From: Noviherbaspirillum humi
GTDB taxonomy: Bacteria; Pseudomonadota; Gammaproteobacteria; Burkholderiales; Burkholderiaceae_D
Reading direction: 5' to 3'
Length of the DNA: 64,000 bases
Assembly: GCF_900188095.1 (NCBI RefSeq)
Contig: NZ_FZOT01000012.1
Coordinates: 62,001-126,000 of the forward strand
Position numbers and translations under genes: made by a program. Shown here piece by piece: positions 8,455-17,870 of this stretch. Below the pieces are notes generated by a model. The model saw only the letters and a list, made by a program, of their open reading frames with translations. It made no database searches and was not told the DNA's origin. The number at the start of each line of letters is the position of its first letter. Within the stretch, counting starts at the first letter, position 1.

Positions 8455-8475
8455 GTTTGTCTTATCCCTTGCGGC

Positions 8476-9882
8476 TTAGTGCGGCTGGAAGGTTACACGG
8501 CTCGGCACCGGCTTGAAGCTGCCCATGGTGCTCCACCACGGCATCAGCAGGAAGAACCCGAAGTAGACGAAGGTGCAAATCTGCGAAACCAGGGTACGGG
8601 TCTCGGTCGGCGGCAGGATGCCCAGGTAGCCCAGGATCAGGAAGCAGACGCCGAACAGGAGATAGACATACTTGTGCCAGGTCGGACGGTAGCGGATGGA
8701 GCGCGCCGGGGAATGATCCAGCCACGGCAGGCCGCCCAGGATCAGCACCGATACGCCCATCAGCACCACGCCCCAGAATTTGGCATCGAACACGAACATG
8801 CCGATGATGGCGGCAACGCCGACCGCCAGCGCCACAATCTTCCAGAAACCGGCCAGGCGCGACTTCAGGATCAGCAGCGCCACGTAGGCGGCGGTGCCGG
8901 CGGCAAGCCAGTACATGAACTGCGACGTCGTGGCGCGGAGGATGGAGTAGAACGGCGTGAAGTACCAAACCGGCGCGATGTGCGGCGGGGTCTTCAGCGG
9001 GTCGGCGGGGATGAAGTTGTTGAACTCCAGGAAGTAGCCGCCCATTTCAGGCGCGAAGAACACCACTGCGGTGAACACGATCAGGAAGATCGAGACGCCG
9101 AAGATGTCATGCACCGTGTAGTACGGGTGGAACGGGATGCCATCCATTGGGATGCCATTGGCGTCCTTGTTGGCCTTGATCTCGATGCCGTCCGGGTTGT
9201 TGGAACCGACTTCGTGCAGCGCGATGATGTGCGCGAACACCAGGCCGACCAGCACCAGCGGAATGGCGATGACGTGGAAGGAGAAGAAGCGGTTCAGGGT
9301 GGCGTCGGACACGACGTAGTCGCCGCGGATCCAGAGCGACAGGTCCGGACCGATGAACGGGATCGCGCCGAACAGGTTGACGATCACCTGGGCGCCCCAG
9401 AACGACATCTGGCCCCACGGCAGCAGGTAGCCGAAGAAGGCCTCGGCCATCAGCGACAGGAAGATGGCGACGCCGAACAGCCACAGCAGTTCGCGCGGCT
9501 TGCGGTAGGAGCCGTACAGCAGGCTCTTCAGCATGTGCAGGTAGACCACGATGAAGAAGGCCGAAGCGCCGGTGGAATGCATGTAGCGCACCAGCCAGCC
9601 CCAGGGCACGTCGCGCATGATGTACTCGACCGAGGCGAAGGCCAGGTTGGCGTCCGGCTTGTAGTGCATCACCAGGAAGATGCCGGTGACGATCTGGATC
9701 ACCAGCACCAGCAGCGCCAGCGAACCGAACATGTACCAGAAGTTGAAGTTCTTCGGCGCGTAGTATTCGGAGATGTGGGCGCGCCAGGTGGCCGACAGCG
9801 GGAAGCGGGCGTCGATCCAGGCCAGGGCCTTGCTGCCCTCGGCGGGCACCGGGGTGGGATTGGGCTTGTGGGAAGTCGCCAT
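8476..9882 (-). CDS. petB: Ubiquinol-cytochrome c reductase, cytochrome b subunit
   Basis: 468 residues, a full-length cytochrome b with eight or more membrane helices. Heme-ligand helices are visible (HSTGASAFFIVVYLHM; FFSFHVIAIPLVLVGLVFAH). The quinol-oxidation site motif reads PVWYF instead of the classic PEWY; as far as I know this variant is ordinary in betaproteobacteria. It forms the membrane core of complex III, with both quinone sites. The start lies 2 bp after the petA stop. Confidence 0.96.
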   Translation of the reverse strand: MATSHKPNPTPVPAEGSKALAWIDARFPLSATWRAHISEYYAPKNFNFWYMFGSLALLVLVIQIVTGIFLVMHYKPDANLAFASVEYIMRDVPWGWLVRYMHSTGASAFFIVVYLHMLKSLLYGSYRKPRELLWLFGVAIFLSLMAEAFFGYLLPWGQMSFWGAQVIVNLFGAIPFIGPDLSLWIRGDYVVSDATLNRFFSFHVIAIPLVLVGLVFAHIIALHEVGSNNPDGIEIKANKDANGIPMDGIPFHPYYTVHDIFGVSIFLIVFTAVVFFAPEMGGYFLEFNNFIPADPLKTPPHIAPVWYFTPFYSILRATTSQFMYWLAAGTAAYVALLILKSRLAGFWKIVALAVGVAAIIGMFVFDAKFWGVVLMGVSVLILGGLPWLDHSPARSIRYRPTWHKYVYLLFGVCFLILGYLGILPPTETRTLVSQICTFVYFGFFLLMPWWSTMGSFKPVPSRVTFQPH

Positions 9883-9884
9883 GA

Positions 9885-10493
9885 TTACGCCTCGCCTTTC
9901 TCGTCTTTGCCGATCAGGAGCTTGTTGTCGCCGAGGTACATGTAGCGCGGGACCTGGAGATTGTCCGGCGCCGGCTTGTTCTTGAAGACGCGGCCGGCGA
10001 GGTCGAAGGTCGAGCCATGGCAGGGGCAGAGGAAGCCGCCGGCCCAGTCGTCGGGCAGCGACGGCTGAGGACCCGGCTGGAATTTGCTCGACGGCGAGCA
10101 GCCGAGATGCGAGCAGATGCCGACGGCGACCAGCACGTCCGGCTTGCGGGAACGGTATTCGTTGCGGGCGTATTCGGGCGTGAGTTCGTCCGGGTTGCGT
10201 TCCGACTTAGGATCGGCCACGGCATTGTCCGTCTTCTTCAGCGACGCCACCATCTCCGGCGAGCGCTTCAAGATCCAGACCGGCTTGCCCCGCCATTCGA
10301 CGGTTTTCATCTCTCCCGGCCCCAGGCCGGCAATGTCAACTTCTACCGGCGCGCCGGCGGCCTTGGCCCGCTCGGACGGCTGGAAGGTGGAGACAAACGC
10401 CCCTGCAGTAGCCAGGCCAGCCACACCGCCCGCCGCGCAAGTTGCGACGAGCAAGCCGCGCCGGCCGGAATCGACCTGCTTTTCATTACTCAT
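9885..10493 (-). CDS. petA: Ubiquinol-cytochrome c reductase, Rieske iron-sulfur subunit
   Basis: 202 residues. The N-terminus has a twin-arginine leader (SGRRGLLVA followed by a hydrophobic Ala/Gly helix), which stays as the membrane anchor. The [2Fe-2S] ligands are in CSHLGC and CPCHGS; the disulfide cysteines are within the same boxes. The gene opens the petABC operon, and export should depend on TatABC, encoded at 14.2-15.8 kb. Confidence 0.96.
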   Translation of the reverse strand: MSNEKQVDSGRRGLLVATCAAGGVAGLATAGAFVSTFQPSERAKAAGAPVEVDIAGLGPGEMKTVEWRGKPVWILKRSPEMVASLKKTDNAVADPKSERNPDELTPEYARNEYRSRKPDVLVAVGICSHLGCSPSSKFQPGPQPSLPDDWAGGFLCPCHGSTFDLAGRVFKNKPAPDNLQVPRYMYLGDNKLLIGKDEKGEA

Positions 10494-10548
10494 ACCAACC
10501 CCAATCAGTCAAAATGCGAAATCTGCTCGAAACTACCGTCAACCTTAA

Positions 10549-10576
10549 ATTATATCTGACGAAGCTGTTGATTCAA
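10549..10576 (-). promoter_or_regulatory. Sigma-70 type promoter of petABC
   Basis: On the minus strand, TTGAAT (10571-10576) and a perfect TATAAT (10549-10554) are separated by 16 bases, about 55 bp before the petA start. No other consensus pair lies between it and the gene. Confidence 0.7.
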
Positions 10577-10796
10577 AGGGAATACATTCTTTCCATCCAC
10601 TCTTGACTGAACGGGGTGGCGAAGGCGTGACAAATCAGCCCGGGCAGCGCCATTGCGAGGGGGGAATGGAGACGAGACCGGTCGATTCCGGACATGGCCG
10701 AGAATGATCCGCCGGTGGAAACGACCATTGCCCGGCAAGCCGCATCAGAGCGCCGGGCGAATGAGGAAGGAAAAACTGCGTGGTGTCGGCTTGCGC
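10577..10796. other. Non-coding gap between petABC promoter and response regulator
   Basis: About 220 bp past the petA promoter toward the stop of the response regulator. The reading frames here are short and have no supported start. I see no clear hairpin terminator. Confidence 0.4.
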
Positions 10797-11495
10797 TTAA
10801 CGCGCCATGCGCTCCATCTGCAGCAGACCGCGCTTGTGCGCTTCGAACACCGCCTCGCCGCGCGAATGCACCGCCAGCTTGGAGTAGATGTTCTTGATAT
10901 GCGTTTGCACCGTGCCCACCGACACCGACAACTGGCGCGCGACTTCGTTGTAGCTGTCGCCGCGGGCGATCAGATCGAGGATGGCGGATTCGCGCCGCGT
11001 CAGCGCCCCGATGGCCGGCAAGCTGGGCGCGGCCGGCTTCTTCCCGCCGCGCACCTTGTCCAGCACCATGCGGGCGATTACCGGGCTCATCGGCGCCCCG
11101 CCGGCGCGCAGGTCGCGGAGGAAACGGGCGATATCCAGCCGCTCCGCATCCTTGAGGACGTAACCGGCGGCGCCAGCCTCGATGCAGGCCAGGACGTTTT
11201 CCTCGTCGCTGGATACGGTCACGACCATGATGTCGCATTGAGGCTGGGCCTTGACGCAGGCCTTGATCACATCCAGACCGGAACCGTCCGGCAGACCGAG
11301 ATCGGCGAGGAGTACGTCGAACCGGTTCCGGGAGAGCAGGTCAATCGCCTTGGCCTTGGTATCGGCGGTCAGCACCTGCAGATTGCCATCGCTTTCCAGT
11401 ACGGCGCAAAAGGCATCTCGTACATCGGGATCATCTTCGACAACCAAAACATGCATACGGCGAGGCGAAACGGTTGGTTCCATGATTTTCCTCAA
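10797..11495 (-). CDS. NarL/FixJ-type two-component response regulator
   Basis: 232 residues. A receiver domain spans about residues 14-130: acidic pair in VVEDD, phospho-acceptor Asp in VLLADLGLPDG, and the K of YVLKDAE. A LuxR-type helix-turn-helix follows (LTRRESAILDLIARG, then VSVGTVQTHIKNIYSKL) at about 160-220. It should bind DNA when phosphorylated. No histidine kinase is adjacent, so its partner is elsewhere. The start may be a later methionine (MHVLVVEDD at 11456). Confidence 0.88.
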   Translation of the reverse strand: MRKIMEPTVSPRRMHVLVVEDDPDVRDAFCAVLESDGNLQVLTADTKAKAIDLLSRNRFDVLLADLGLPDGSGLDVIKACVKAQPQCDIMVVTVSSDEENVLACIEAGAAGYVLKDAERLDIARFLRDLRAGGAPMSPVIARMVLDKVRGGKKPAAPSLPAIGALTRRESAILDLIARGDSYNEVARQLSVSVGTVQTHIKNIYSKLAVHSRGEAVFEAHKRGLLQMERMAR

Positions 11496-11551
11496 TGCAA
11501 ATTGTTTCCCCCATGATATAGCGCATCAGAAACTTTTCATCAAGTCTTTTC

Positions 11552-12319
11552 TTATACCGGATTAAAAATATCGATGAAGCGATGCTCGATTCCGAAATTC
11601 TGTGCAAGATGCTCGCCTACCGCCTGTACGCCGTAGCGTTCGCTTGCATGATGGCCGCAGGCGATATAGGCAGCGCTCGCCTCCCGCGCCAGGTGCACGG
11701 TCTGCTCCGAGATTTCTCCGCTGAGATAGACGGACGCGCCGGCGGCCAGCGCGTCTTCCATGTAGCCTTGCGCGGCGCCGGTGCACCAGCCGATGCGGCC
11801 GAGCGGCTGAGCGGGATCGCCGATCACCATCGGCTCACGCGCCAGCCGGCTTGAGATTACCTTGGCAAGATCGCCAACCGTCTTCACCGCCGGATCGCCC
11901 GGCGTGCCGAGCCAGCCGATATCGTTCTCGCCGAAGCGGCCGTCGGCGGCCAGCCCGAGCCGCTTTGCCAGCTGGGCGTTGTTGCCGAGTTCCGGATGCA
12001 TGTCGAGCGGCAGATGATAGGCGAACAGATTGATGTCATGCGCCAGCAGGCGCTTCAGACGCGCATGCTTCTGGCCGACGATGCGGGCATCCTCGCCGCG
12101 CCAGAAATAGCCATGGTGGACCAAAATGGCATCGGCGCCGGCCTCGATGGCCGCATCGATCAGCGCCAGACTGGCGGTGACGCCGGTGACGAGACGCCTG
12201 ATTTCCGGCTTGCCTTCGACCTGAATGCCATTTGGGCAATAATCGCGAAAACGGGTAATATCGAGCACTCTGGCCAGGTAGCCGGCCAGCTCCGCCCGCT
12301 CCATCGTTCCTTGATTCAT
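11552..12319 (-). CDS. Nif3-like dinuclear metal centre protein (YbgI family)
   Basis: 255 residues. Metal-ligand motifs of the family are present: ILVHHGYFW near residue 65, [16 protein letters not shown] near 100, and the late [10 protein letters not shown] segment near 220. Family members form toroidal hexamers with two metals per subunit; a role as GTP cyclohydrolase-like or RNA/DNA processing enzyme is proposed but not settled. The start is supported by AAAGGAA 6-7 bases upstream of ATG 12319. The gene is divergent from the DegS-like protease with only 12 bp between the start codons. Confidence 0.9.
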   Translation of the reverse strand: MNQGTMERAELAGYLARVLDITRFRDYCPNGIQVEGKPEIRRLVTGVTASLALIDAAIEAGADAILVHHGYFWRGEDARIVGQKHARLKRLLAHDINLFAYHLPLDMHPELGNNAQLAKRLGLAADGRFGENDIGWLGTPGDPAVKTVGDLAKVISSRLAREPMVIGDPAQPLGRIGWCTGAAQGYMEDALAAGASVYLSGEISEQTVHLAREASAAYIACGHHASERYGVQAVGEHLAQNFGIEHRFIDIFNPV

Positions 12320-12331
12320 TCACATTCCTTT

Positions 12332-13504
12332 ATGCGACGTCTCTGGTTGTTGTTTGCGCAAACCGTCACCGTGGGTTTGGCGGTCTGGTTCATTGTAGCG
12401 AGCCTCAAGCCCCAGTGGATCGGCGACCGCAGCCGCAGAACGCATCCCGGGGCCAGCCCCATCGCGGTGGCGGAAGCGCCGGCACATGCCTCGCCTGGTC
12501 AGGGCTCTTACCGCGAGGCGGCGAAGCGGGCCATGCCGACGGTGGTAAACATCTTCACCACCAAGGGTCCCAGCCGGCCCAAGAATCCTTTCATGGACGA
12601 CCCGGTGTTCCGGCGCTTCTTCGGCGACCAGCAGGAAGACAAGCAGTTCAGCCTCGGTTCGGGCGTGATCGTCAGCCCGGAAGGCTTCATCCTCACCAAC
12701 AACCATGTGATCGAGACCGCCGACCAGATCGAGGTGGCGCTGGCCGACGGCCGCAAGACGGTGGCAAAACTGGTCGGCAGCGACCCCGAGAGCGATCTGG
12801 CGGTCATCAAGATCAATATGTCCAACCTCCCCGCCATCACATTCGGCCGCGTGGAGCAGGCCCAGGTGGGCGATGTGGTGCTGGCCATCGGCAACCCGTT
12901 CGGCGTGGGCCAGACCGTCACCTTCGGCATCGTGTCGGCCTTGGGCCGCAATCATCTCGGCATCAACACCTTCGAGAACTTCATCCAGACCGACGCTGCC
13001 ATCAATCCCGGCAATTCCGGCGGCGCGCTGACCGACAGCAACGGCAATCTCATCGGCATCAATACCGCCATCTATTCGCGCAGCGGCGGCTCGCTCGGCA
13101 TCGGCTTCGCCATTCCGGTGAGCACGGCGAAGAACGTGATGGACGCCATCATCGCCAACGGCCAGGTGATTCGCGGCTGGATCGGCGTCGAGCCGCAGGA
13201 CATCACCCCGGAACTGGCGGACAGCTTCGGCCTCGGCCGCAAGTCCGGCGCCATCATCGCCGGCGTGCTCAAGGGCGGCCCTGCCGAGCGGGCCGGCATG
13301 CGCCCCGGCGACATCCTGGTGGCGGTCGAAGGCAAGCCGGTGAACGACACCACCGACATGCTCAATACCATCGCCCAGCTGACGCCGGGGCAGAAAGCGC
13401 GCATGACGGTGCTGCGCAAGACCCAGGAGTCGACCCTGGATGTGGTGGTCGGCAGACGGCCCCAACCCAAGCGGGACCCACGCCAGCAACAGGAAGAGGA
13501 ATGA
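12332..13504 (+). CDS. Membrane-anchored trypsin-like serine protease with one PDZ domain (DegS/AlgW type)
   Basis: 390 residues. One N-terminal membrane helix (LLFAQTVTVGLAVWFIVAS) is followed by a protease domain with the triad His in TNNHVIE, Asp in ESDLAVIK, and Ser in NPGNSGGAL. A single PDZ domain (GRKSGAIIAGVLKGGPAERAG) ends the protein. One PDZ and a membrane anchor resemble DegS/AlgW, which start envelope-stress cascades, but general quality control (DegQ) is possible. No Shine-Dalgarno is visible before ATG 12332; the same bases serve the divergent gene. Confidence 0.92.
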   Translation: MRRLWLLFAQTVTVGLAVWFIVASLKPQWIGDRSRRTHPGASPIAVAEAPAHASPGQGSYREAAKRAMPTVVNIFTTKGPSRPKNPFMDDPVFRRFFGDQQEDKQFSLGSGVIVSPEGFILTNNHVIETADQIEVALADGRKTVAKLVGSDPESDLAVIKINMSNLPAITFGRVEQAQVGDVVLAIGNPFGVGQTVTFGIVSALGRNHLGINTFENFIQTDAAINPGNSGGALTDSNGNLIGINTAIYSRSGGSLGIGFAIPVSTAKNVMDAIIANGQVIRGWIGVEPQDITPELADSFGLGRKSGAIIAGVLKGGPAERAGMRPGDILVAVEGKPVNDTTDMLNTIAQLTPGQKARMTVLRKTQESTLDVVVGRRPQPKRDPRQQQEEE

Positions 13505-13516
13505 GGAAGCGGCGCA

Positions 13517-14194
13517 ATGCACGTACGTGATTTGATCGGCTACCTCGGCGAACTCGCCGAAAACAACAACCGCGCCTGGTTCGTGATGAACAAGCCGCGC
13601 TACGACATCCTGCGCGCTGAATTCCTGGAACTGGTGGTGCGGCTGATCCGCGAGATCGGAAAGTTCGATCCTGCCGTGGCTGACTGCAATCCGAAGAAGG
13701 CGCTGTTCCGCATCAACCGCGACATTCGCTTCTCCCACGACAAGAGCCCGTACAAAACCTATTTTTCAGCGGCCATCACCGCCAGCGGCCTGAAGAAGCC
13801 GAGCCAGGGTGGCGGCCCGTCCTATTATTTCCATATCGATGCGAATGGCACGCTGCTGGTGGCCGGCGGCGAATACATGCCGCCGCCGGCGCGCTTGAAG
13901 GCGATACGGGAGCGCGTGATCGAGGATGCGGCCGGCTTCGGCAAGATGCTGAAGAACAAGCGCCTGAAGCAAACCTATGGCGACCTGCAGGAGGAATGCA
14001 AGCTCAAGCGCCTGCCCAAGGGTTTCGAGAATGCCGAGGTCCATCCCGAATATCTCAAGCTCAAGAGCTTCATCGTCTGGACCGAGACCAGCCTGAAGAA
14101 CAAAAAGCCGGACGACCTGGCGGAGCAGATCGTGTCCGGCTTCCGGGACAGCCAGCCCTTGGTGAACTGGCTCAGGGAAATTCCGCTGGCTTGA
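13517..14194 (+). CDS. DUF2461 (TIGR02453) family protein
   Basis: 225 residues. The start region (GELAENNNRAWFVMNKPRYD) and the segment FRINRDIRFSHDKSPYKTYF are family hallmarks. The function is unknown to me. It lies 12 bp after the protease gene on the same strand and is probably co-transcribed; no signal peptide is seen. Confidence 0.88.
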   Translation: MHVRDLIGYLGELAENNNRAWFVMNKPRYDILRAEFLELVVRLIREIGKFDPAVADCNPKKALFRINRDIRFSHDKSPYKTYFSAAITASGLKKPSQGGGPSYYFHIDANGTLLVAGGEYMPPPARLKAIRERVIEDAAGFGKMLKNKRLKQTYGDLQEECKLKRLPKGFENAEVHPEYLKLKSFIVWTETSLKNKKPDDLAEQIVSGFRDSQPLVNWLREIPLA

Positions 14195-14225
14195 GCGCCT
14201 GCCGACGCAATGCGCAATTGCGCAA

Positions 14226-14987
14226 TTATGCCGTCTCTTCTTCTGGCGCCCGCGTTGCACGGGCGAAGATCGGCGCCACCAGCAATCCCACCTCGTACAG
14301 CAGGCACAGCGGCAAAGCCAGCAGCATCTGGCTCATGATGTCCGGCGGCGTGACGACGGCCGCCACCACGAAGGCGGCGACGATCACATAGGGCCGGATT
14401 TCCTTCAGCTTGTCGATCGACACCAGCCCCATGCGCACCAGCACAATGACCACGATCGGCACCTCGAAGGTGACGCCGAAGGCGATGAACATGGTCATCA
14501 CGAACCCGAAATAGCTGTCGATGTCAGGCGCGACCGACACCGATTTCGGCGCGAATTCGTTGACGAACTTGAACACCACGCCGAAGACGAAGAAATAGCA
14601 GAAGGCGACGCCGGCGATGAACAGCAGCGAGGACGAGATCACCAGCGGCGCCACCAGCCGCTTCTCGTGCGTGTAGAGGCCGGGCGCGACGAAGGCCCAG
14701 GCCTGGTACAGCACCCAGGGCAGCGCGATGACGAAGGCCACCAGCAGCGTCACTTTCACCGGAATGAGGAAAGGCGTGATGACGCCGGTGGCGATCATGT
14801 GGCTGCCTTCCGGCAGCGCCGACATCATCGGCTGCGCCAGCAGGTCGTAGATGGTGCCCGCCCAAGGCATCAGGCAGACGAAGACGAGAATGATCGCCAC
14901 GCCCGCCTTCATCACGCGGTTGCGCAGTTCGACCAGATGCGAGATGAAGGTGTCGGTCGCACCCGATGCTTGTTGGTCTTCGGTCAT
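14226..14987 (-). CDS. tatC: Sec-independent protein translocase subunit TatC
   Basis: 253 residues with six predicted membrane helices. The conserved N-terminal SHLVELRNRVMK and periplasmic FVAPGLYTHEKR segments are clear. TatC binds the twin-arginine signal together with TatB. It begins 1 bp after tatB and ends the long minus-strand gene series. One substrate, the Rieske protein, is encoded nearby. Confidence 0.96.
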   Translation of the reverse strand: MTEDQQASGATDTFISHLVELRNRVMKAGVAIILVFVCLMPWAGTIYDLLAQPMMSALPEGSHMIATGVITPFLIPVKVTLLVAFVIALPWVLYQAWAFVAPGLYTHEKRLVAPLVISSSLLFIAGVAFCYFFVFGVVFKFVNEFAPKSVSVAPDIDSYFGFVMTMFIAFGVTFEVPIVVIVLVRMGLVSIDKLKEIRPYVIVAAFVVAAVVTPPDIMSQMLLALPLCLLYEVGLLVAPIFARATRAPEEETA

Positions 14988-14988
14988 G

Positions 14989-15495
14989 TCAGTGGAAGGA
15001 TTTGCGCGCCATGCCGGCGGGACGGAACTTGGCCACGCGGGCGGCGCCGGAGATCACGCGGGTGCGGCGGCCGTGCTGGTGCTTGTACCAGGCCGGAATG
15101 GCGGAGGTGCGCGCCAGCTTCTTGCGGCGGAAGTCCTTGGCCTTCACCGCCGCCTGGTCAGGCGTCGGCGGGCTGGCCAGCGGATTCGCATCGTACTGGC
15201 TCACCGTGGCCGGGTCGTCCCAAGCGCTGTTGAAGCCGGACTCTACGTCGGACATGTTTTCGCGCACCGTCTGCTCGACGTTGGAAGCCGCGTCCTGCAT
15301 GTCTTTCTGCATCTTGCGCAGCTCTTCCAGCTCGATCTCGCGGCTCACCTCGGACTTGACCTCGTTGATATAGCGCTGCGCCCTGCCAAGCAAGGTGCCG
15401 GCCATGCGCGCCACCTTGGGCAGGCGCTCCGGGCCGATGACGACCAGGGCAACGACCCCGATCAGCGCGAGTTTTGAAATGCCAAGATCGATCAT
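14989..15495 (-). CDS. tatB: Sec-independent protein translocase subunit TatB
   Basis: 168 residues. The N-terminal helix (MIDLGISKLALIGVVALVV) carries the family's GPERLP turn, followed by an amphipathic helix (VARMAGTLLGRAQRYINEV) and a long charged, poorly conserved tail. It is 66 bp after tatA and 1 bp before tatC. Confidence 0.94.
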   Translation of the reverse strand: MIDLGISKLALIGVVALVVIGPERLPKVARMAGTLLGRAQRYINEVKSEVSREIELEELRKMQKDMQDAASNVEQTVRENMSDVESGFNSAWDDPATVSQYDANPLASPPTPDQAAVKAKDFRRKKLARTSAIPAWYKHQHGRRTRVISGAARVAKFRPAGMARKSFH

Positions 15496-15561
15496 GTGAA
15501 GGGAAGAAACCGGGCGGGAAGCGGGCCGGCACGCTCAGCGGCGCGGCCCGTGCGGGGACGT

Positions 15562-15789
15562 TCAGCTCTTGGACTTTTCCTTGGCTTCGACGTCGATGGT
15601 GGACTTGTCGGCGACCTGCGAAGGAGCGGCCGGGCTGGCGGATTTCTCCTCCTCGCCCTTGACGCCATCCTTGAAGCCCTTGACCGCCTTGCCGAGGTCG
15701 GAGCCGATGTTGCCGAGCTTCTTGGTGCCGAAGACCAGCATGACGATGACCAGCACGATGAGCCAGTGCCAAACGCTAAACGAACCCAT
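15562..15789 (-). CDS. tatA: Sec-independent protein translocase subunit TatA
   Basis: 75 residues. A single membrane helix ([17 protein letters not shown]) runs into the FGTKKLG hinge and an amphipathic helix ([14 protein letters not shown]), with a short acidic tail. TatA oligomers form the translocation element. First gene of tatABC, 95 bp after the HIT gene. Confidence 0.95.
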   Translation of the reverse strand: MGSFSVWHWLIVLVIVMLVFGTKKLGNIGSDLGKAVKGFKDGVKGEEEKSASPAAPSQVADKSTIDVEAKEKSKS

Positions 15790-15884
15790 TTCTTTCTCCT
15801 AAGAGGCTTGCGCCCTATTTGCCTGATGCTTGTTTCTGTCTCCGCGCCCGCAGTAATGCATCGTGCGAGGCGGATGACGACTGA

Positions 15885-16253
15885 TTAACGCTGACCGCGC
15901 CAGGGTCGCGGTCCGCCGATGACGTGAATATGCAGATGGTACACCTCCTGGCCGCCGTCCGGTCCGGTATTGACCAGGGTTTTGAAGCCGCCGCTGCCAC
16001 TGCCATCCTCGCTGGCATAGCCGCAACCCTGCTCAGCCGCCAACTTCGGCGCCAGCAGCATCATTTTACCCAAGAGCGCAGCGTGGCTTTCGTCGCAGGA
16101 CGAGAGCGCCGCCACGTGCTGCTTCGGCACGATGAGCAGGTGCACCGGCGCGGCCGGATTGATGTCGTGAAAAGCGATGACATCGTCGTCTTCGTACACC
16201 GGTTTCGTCGGAATCTGTTTGGCGGCAATCTTGCAGAAGATGCAGTTGTCCAT
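15885..16253 (-). CDS. hinT: Histidine triad (HIT/HinT) nucleotide-binding protein
   Basis: 122 residues. The triad motif HLHIHVIGG lies near the C-terminus, and the N-terminal CIFCKIAAKQIPTKPVYED box is typical of HinT, a purine nucleoside phosphoramidase. It lies between hisE and tatA, a common position in betaproteobacteria. Confidence 0.93.
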   Translation of the reverse strand: MDNCIFCKIAAKQIPTKPVYEDDDVIAFHDINPAAPVHLLIVPKQHVAALSSCDESHAALLGKMMLLAPKLAAEQGCGYASEDGSGSGGFKTLVNTGPDGGQEVYHLHIHVIGGPRPWRGQR

Positions 16254-16298
16254 GTCTCCGTCACCCTTCGTTCTGTGGTTTGTTTGAAAACGGCCGCG

Positions 16299-16658
16299 TC
16301 AGTCCTCGGCGTTGCGTCCGGCCGGCTTGCGGCTGGCCTTTTCCTCGATGCCGGAAACGCCTTCGCGGCGCGCCAGTTCCGCGATCACATCCTGCGGTTT
16401 CAGATCGAATTGCGCCAGCAGGACCATGGAATGGAACCAGAGGTCGGCGCATTCATACAGCACCTTGGACTTGTCGCCGCCGGCACGCGCATCCTTGGCC
16501 GCCATCACCGTCTCGGTGGCTTCTTCGCCGATCTTTTTCAGGATGGCATCGTCGCCCTTGGCAAACAGGCGGGCGACATAGGATTTCTCCGGATCGCCGC
16601 CGTTGGCCGGCTTGCGGGATTCGATCACTTCCGCCAGGCGCTGCAATGTATCGCTCAT
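16299..16658 (-). CDS. hisE: Phosphoribosyl-ATP pyrophosphatase HisE
   Basis: 119 residues of the MazG-like all-helical fold, with the metal-binding [12 protein letters not shown] helix and a second [10 protein letters not shown] helix. It hydrolyses phosphoribosyl-ATP to phosphoribosyl-AMP, step 2 of histidine synthesis. Separate from hisI here, 46 bp after it. The C-terminal tail is basic and divergent. Confidence 0.94.
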   Translation of the reverse strand: MSDTLQRLAEVIESRKPANGGDPEKSYVARLFAKGDDAILKKIGEEATETVMAAKDARAGGDKSKVLYECADLWFHSMVLLAQFDLKPQDVIAELARREGVSGIEEKASRKPAGRNAED

Positions 16659-16704
16659 GTGTTTGTCCGATGCTTTCAGGAATCGTTCCGACGCTGCCTG
16701 GCGT

Positions 16705-17109
16705 CTACTTGTAAATGCTTTCGGGATCCTTCAGCACCGGCTCTACCGACTGCCATTCGCCGTTCTCGGCGCTGCCCTCGAACTTCTGGAAAAAGCAGGA
16801 ATGGCGGCCCGTATGGCAGGCGATGCCGCCGGCCTGTTCCACCTTCAGCAGCACCACATCCTCGTCGCAGTCGAGCCGGATGTCGTGCACCTTCTGTACA
16901 TGGCCGGACTCCTCGCCCTTGTGCCACAGCTTCTTGCGCGAGCGGCTCCAGTACACCGCCTCGCCCAGCTCGACTGTCTTCGCCAGCGCCTCGCGGTTCA
17001 TCCAGGCGAACATCAGCACGTCGTTGGAGCCGACCTCCTGGGCAATCACCGGCACCAGGCCGTGCTCATCCCACTTGATCTTGTTCAGCCACTTGTCCTT
17101 GAGGCTCAT
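16705..17109 (-). CDS. hisI: Phosphoribosyl-AMP cyclohydrolase HisI
   Basis: 134 residues. Zinc/magnesium ligands are visible in [13 protein letters not shown] and [11 protein letters not shown]. It opens the purine ring of phosphoribosyl-AMP (step 3). The start overlaps the hisF stop by 4 bp. Confidence 0.95.
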   Translation of the reverse strand: MSLKDKWLNKIKWDEHGLVPVIAQEVGSNDVLMFAWMNREALAKTVELGEAVYWSRSRKKLWHKGEESGHVQKVHDIRLDCDEDVVLLKVEQAGGIACHTGRHSCFFQKFEGSAENGEWQSVEPVLKDPESIYK

Positions 17110-17870
17110 GCCAGCCTCATCGGAATGCCGCGCTCGGCCATGTACTGCTTGGCTTCCTGCACGGTGTGCTGGCCGTAATGGAAGATGCTGGCCGCGAGCA
17201 CCGCATCGGCGCGGCCTTCGGTGACGCCATCGGCCAGGTCCTGCAGGCCGCCGACGCCGCCGGAAGCGATCACCGGAATGGCGATGGCATCCGACACCGC
17301 GCGCGTCAGCGCCAGGTCAAAACCGCTCTTGGTGCCGTCGCGGTCCATGCTGGTCAGCAGGATCTCGCCCACGCCCAGGCTTTCCATTTTCTTCGCCCAT
17401 TCGACCACGTCGAGGCCGGTCGGCTTGCGGCCGCCGTGGGTGAAGACTTCCCACTTGCCGTCGCCGGTGCGCTTGGCATCGATCGCCACCACGATGCACT
17501 GGGAGCCGTACTTGTGGGCAGCGTCGTAGACCATCTGTGGATTGGCCACGGCGGTGCTATTGATGCTGATCTTGTCGGCGCCGGCATTGAGCAGGCGGCG
17601 CACGTCTTCCACCGTGCGCACCCCGCCGCCCACCGTCAGCGGAATGAAGACCTGCGACGCTACCGCCTCGATGATGTGCAGGATCAGGTCGCGTTCATCG
17701 GAGGTGGCGGTGATGTCGAGGAAGGTCAGTTCGTCGGCGCCCTGCTCGTCATAGCGGCGAGCGATCTCCACCGGATCGCCGGCGTCGCGCAGTTCGACGA
17801 AATTGACGCCCTTGACGACGCGGCCGGCGGTCACGTCGAGGCAAGGGATGATGCGTTTTGCCAGGGTCAT
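17106..17870 (-). CDS. hisF: Imidazole glycerol phosphate synthase cyclase subunit HisF
   Basis: 254 residues from ATG 17870, chosen because the product then begins [20 protein letters not shown], the family start; a longer frame upstream runs into hisA. The catalytic aspartates are in IPCLDV (D11) and [12 protein letters not shown] barrel that receives ammonia from HisH and forms imidazole glycerol phosphate and AICAR. Overlaps hisA by 4 bp. Confidence 0.96.
   Translation of the reverse strand: MTLAKRIIPCLDVTAGRVVKGVNFVELRDAGDPVEIARRYDEQGADELTFLDITATSDERDLILHIIEAVASQVFIPLTVGGGVRTVEDVRRLLNAGADKISINSTAVANPQMVYDAAHKYGSQCIVVAIDAKRTGDGKWEVFTHGGRKPTGLDVVEWAKKMESLGVGEILLTSMDRDGTKSGFDLALTRAVSDAIAIPVIASGGVGGLQDLADGVTEGRADAVLAASIFHYGQHTVQEAKQYMAERGIPMRLA

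Noticed and set aside
8290-9945. 551-codon plus-strand frame across petB
   Set aside because: Shadow of petB/petC; composition is His/Gln/Arg/Asp-rich with no domain.
12320-13738. 472-codon minus-strand frame opposite the DegS-like protease
   Set aside because: Shadow frame, no motif; the plus-strand gene has a full catalytic triad and PDZ domain.
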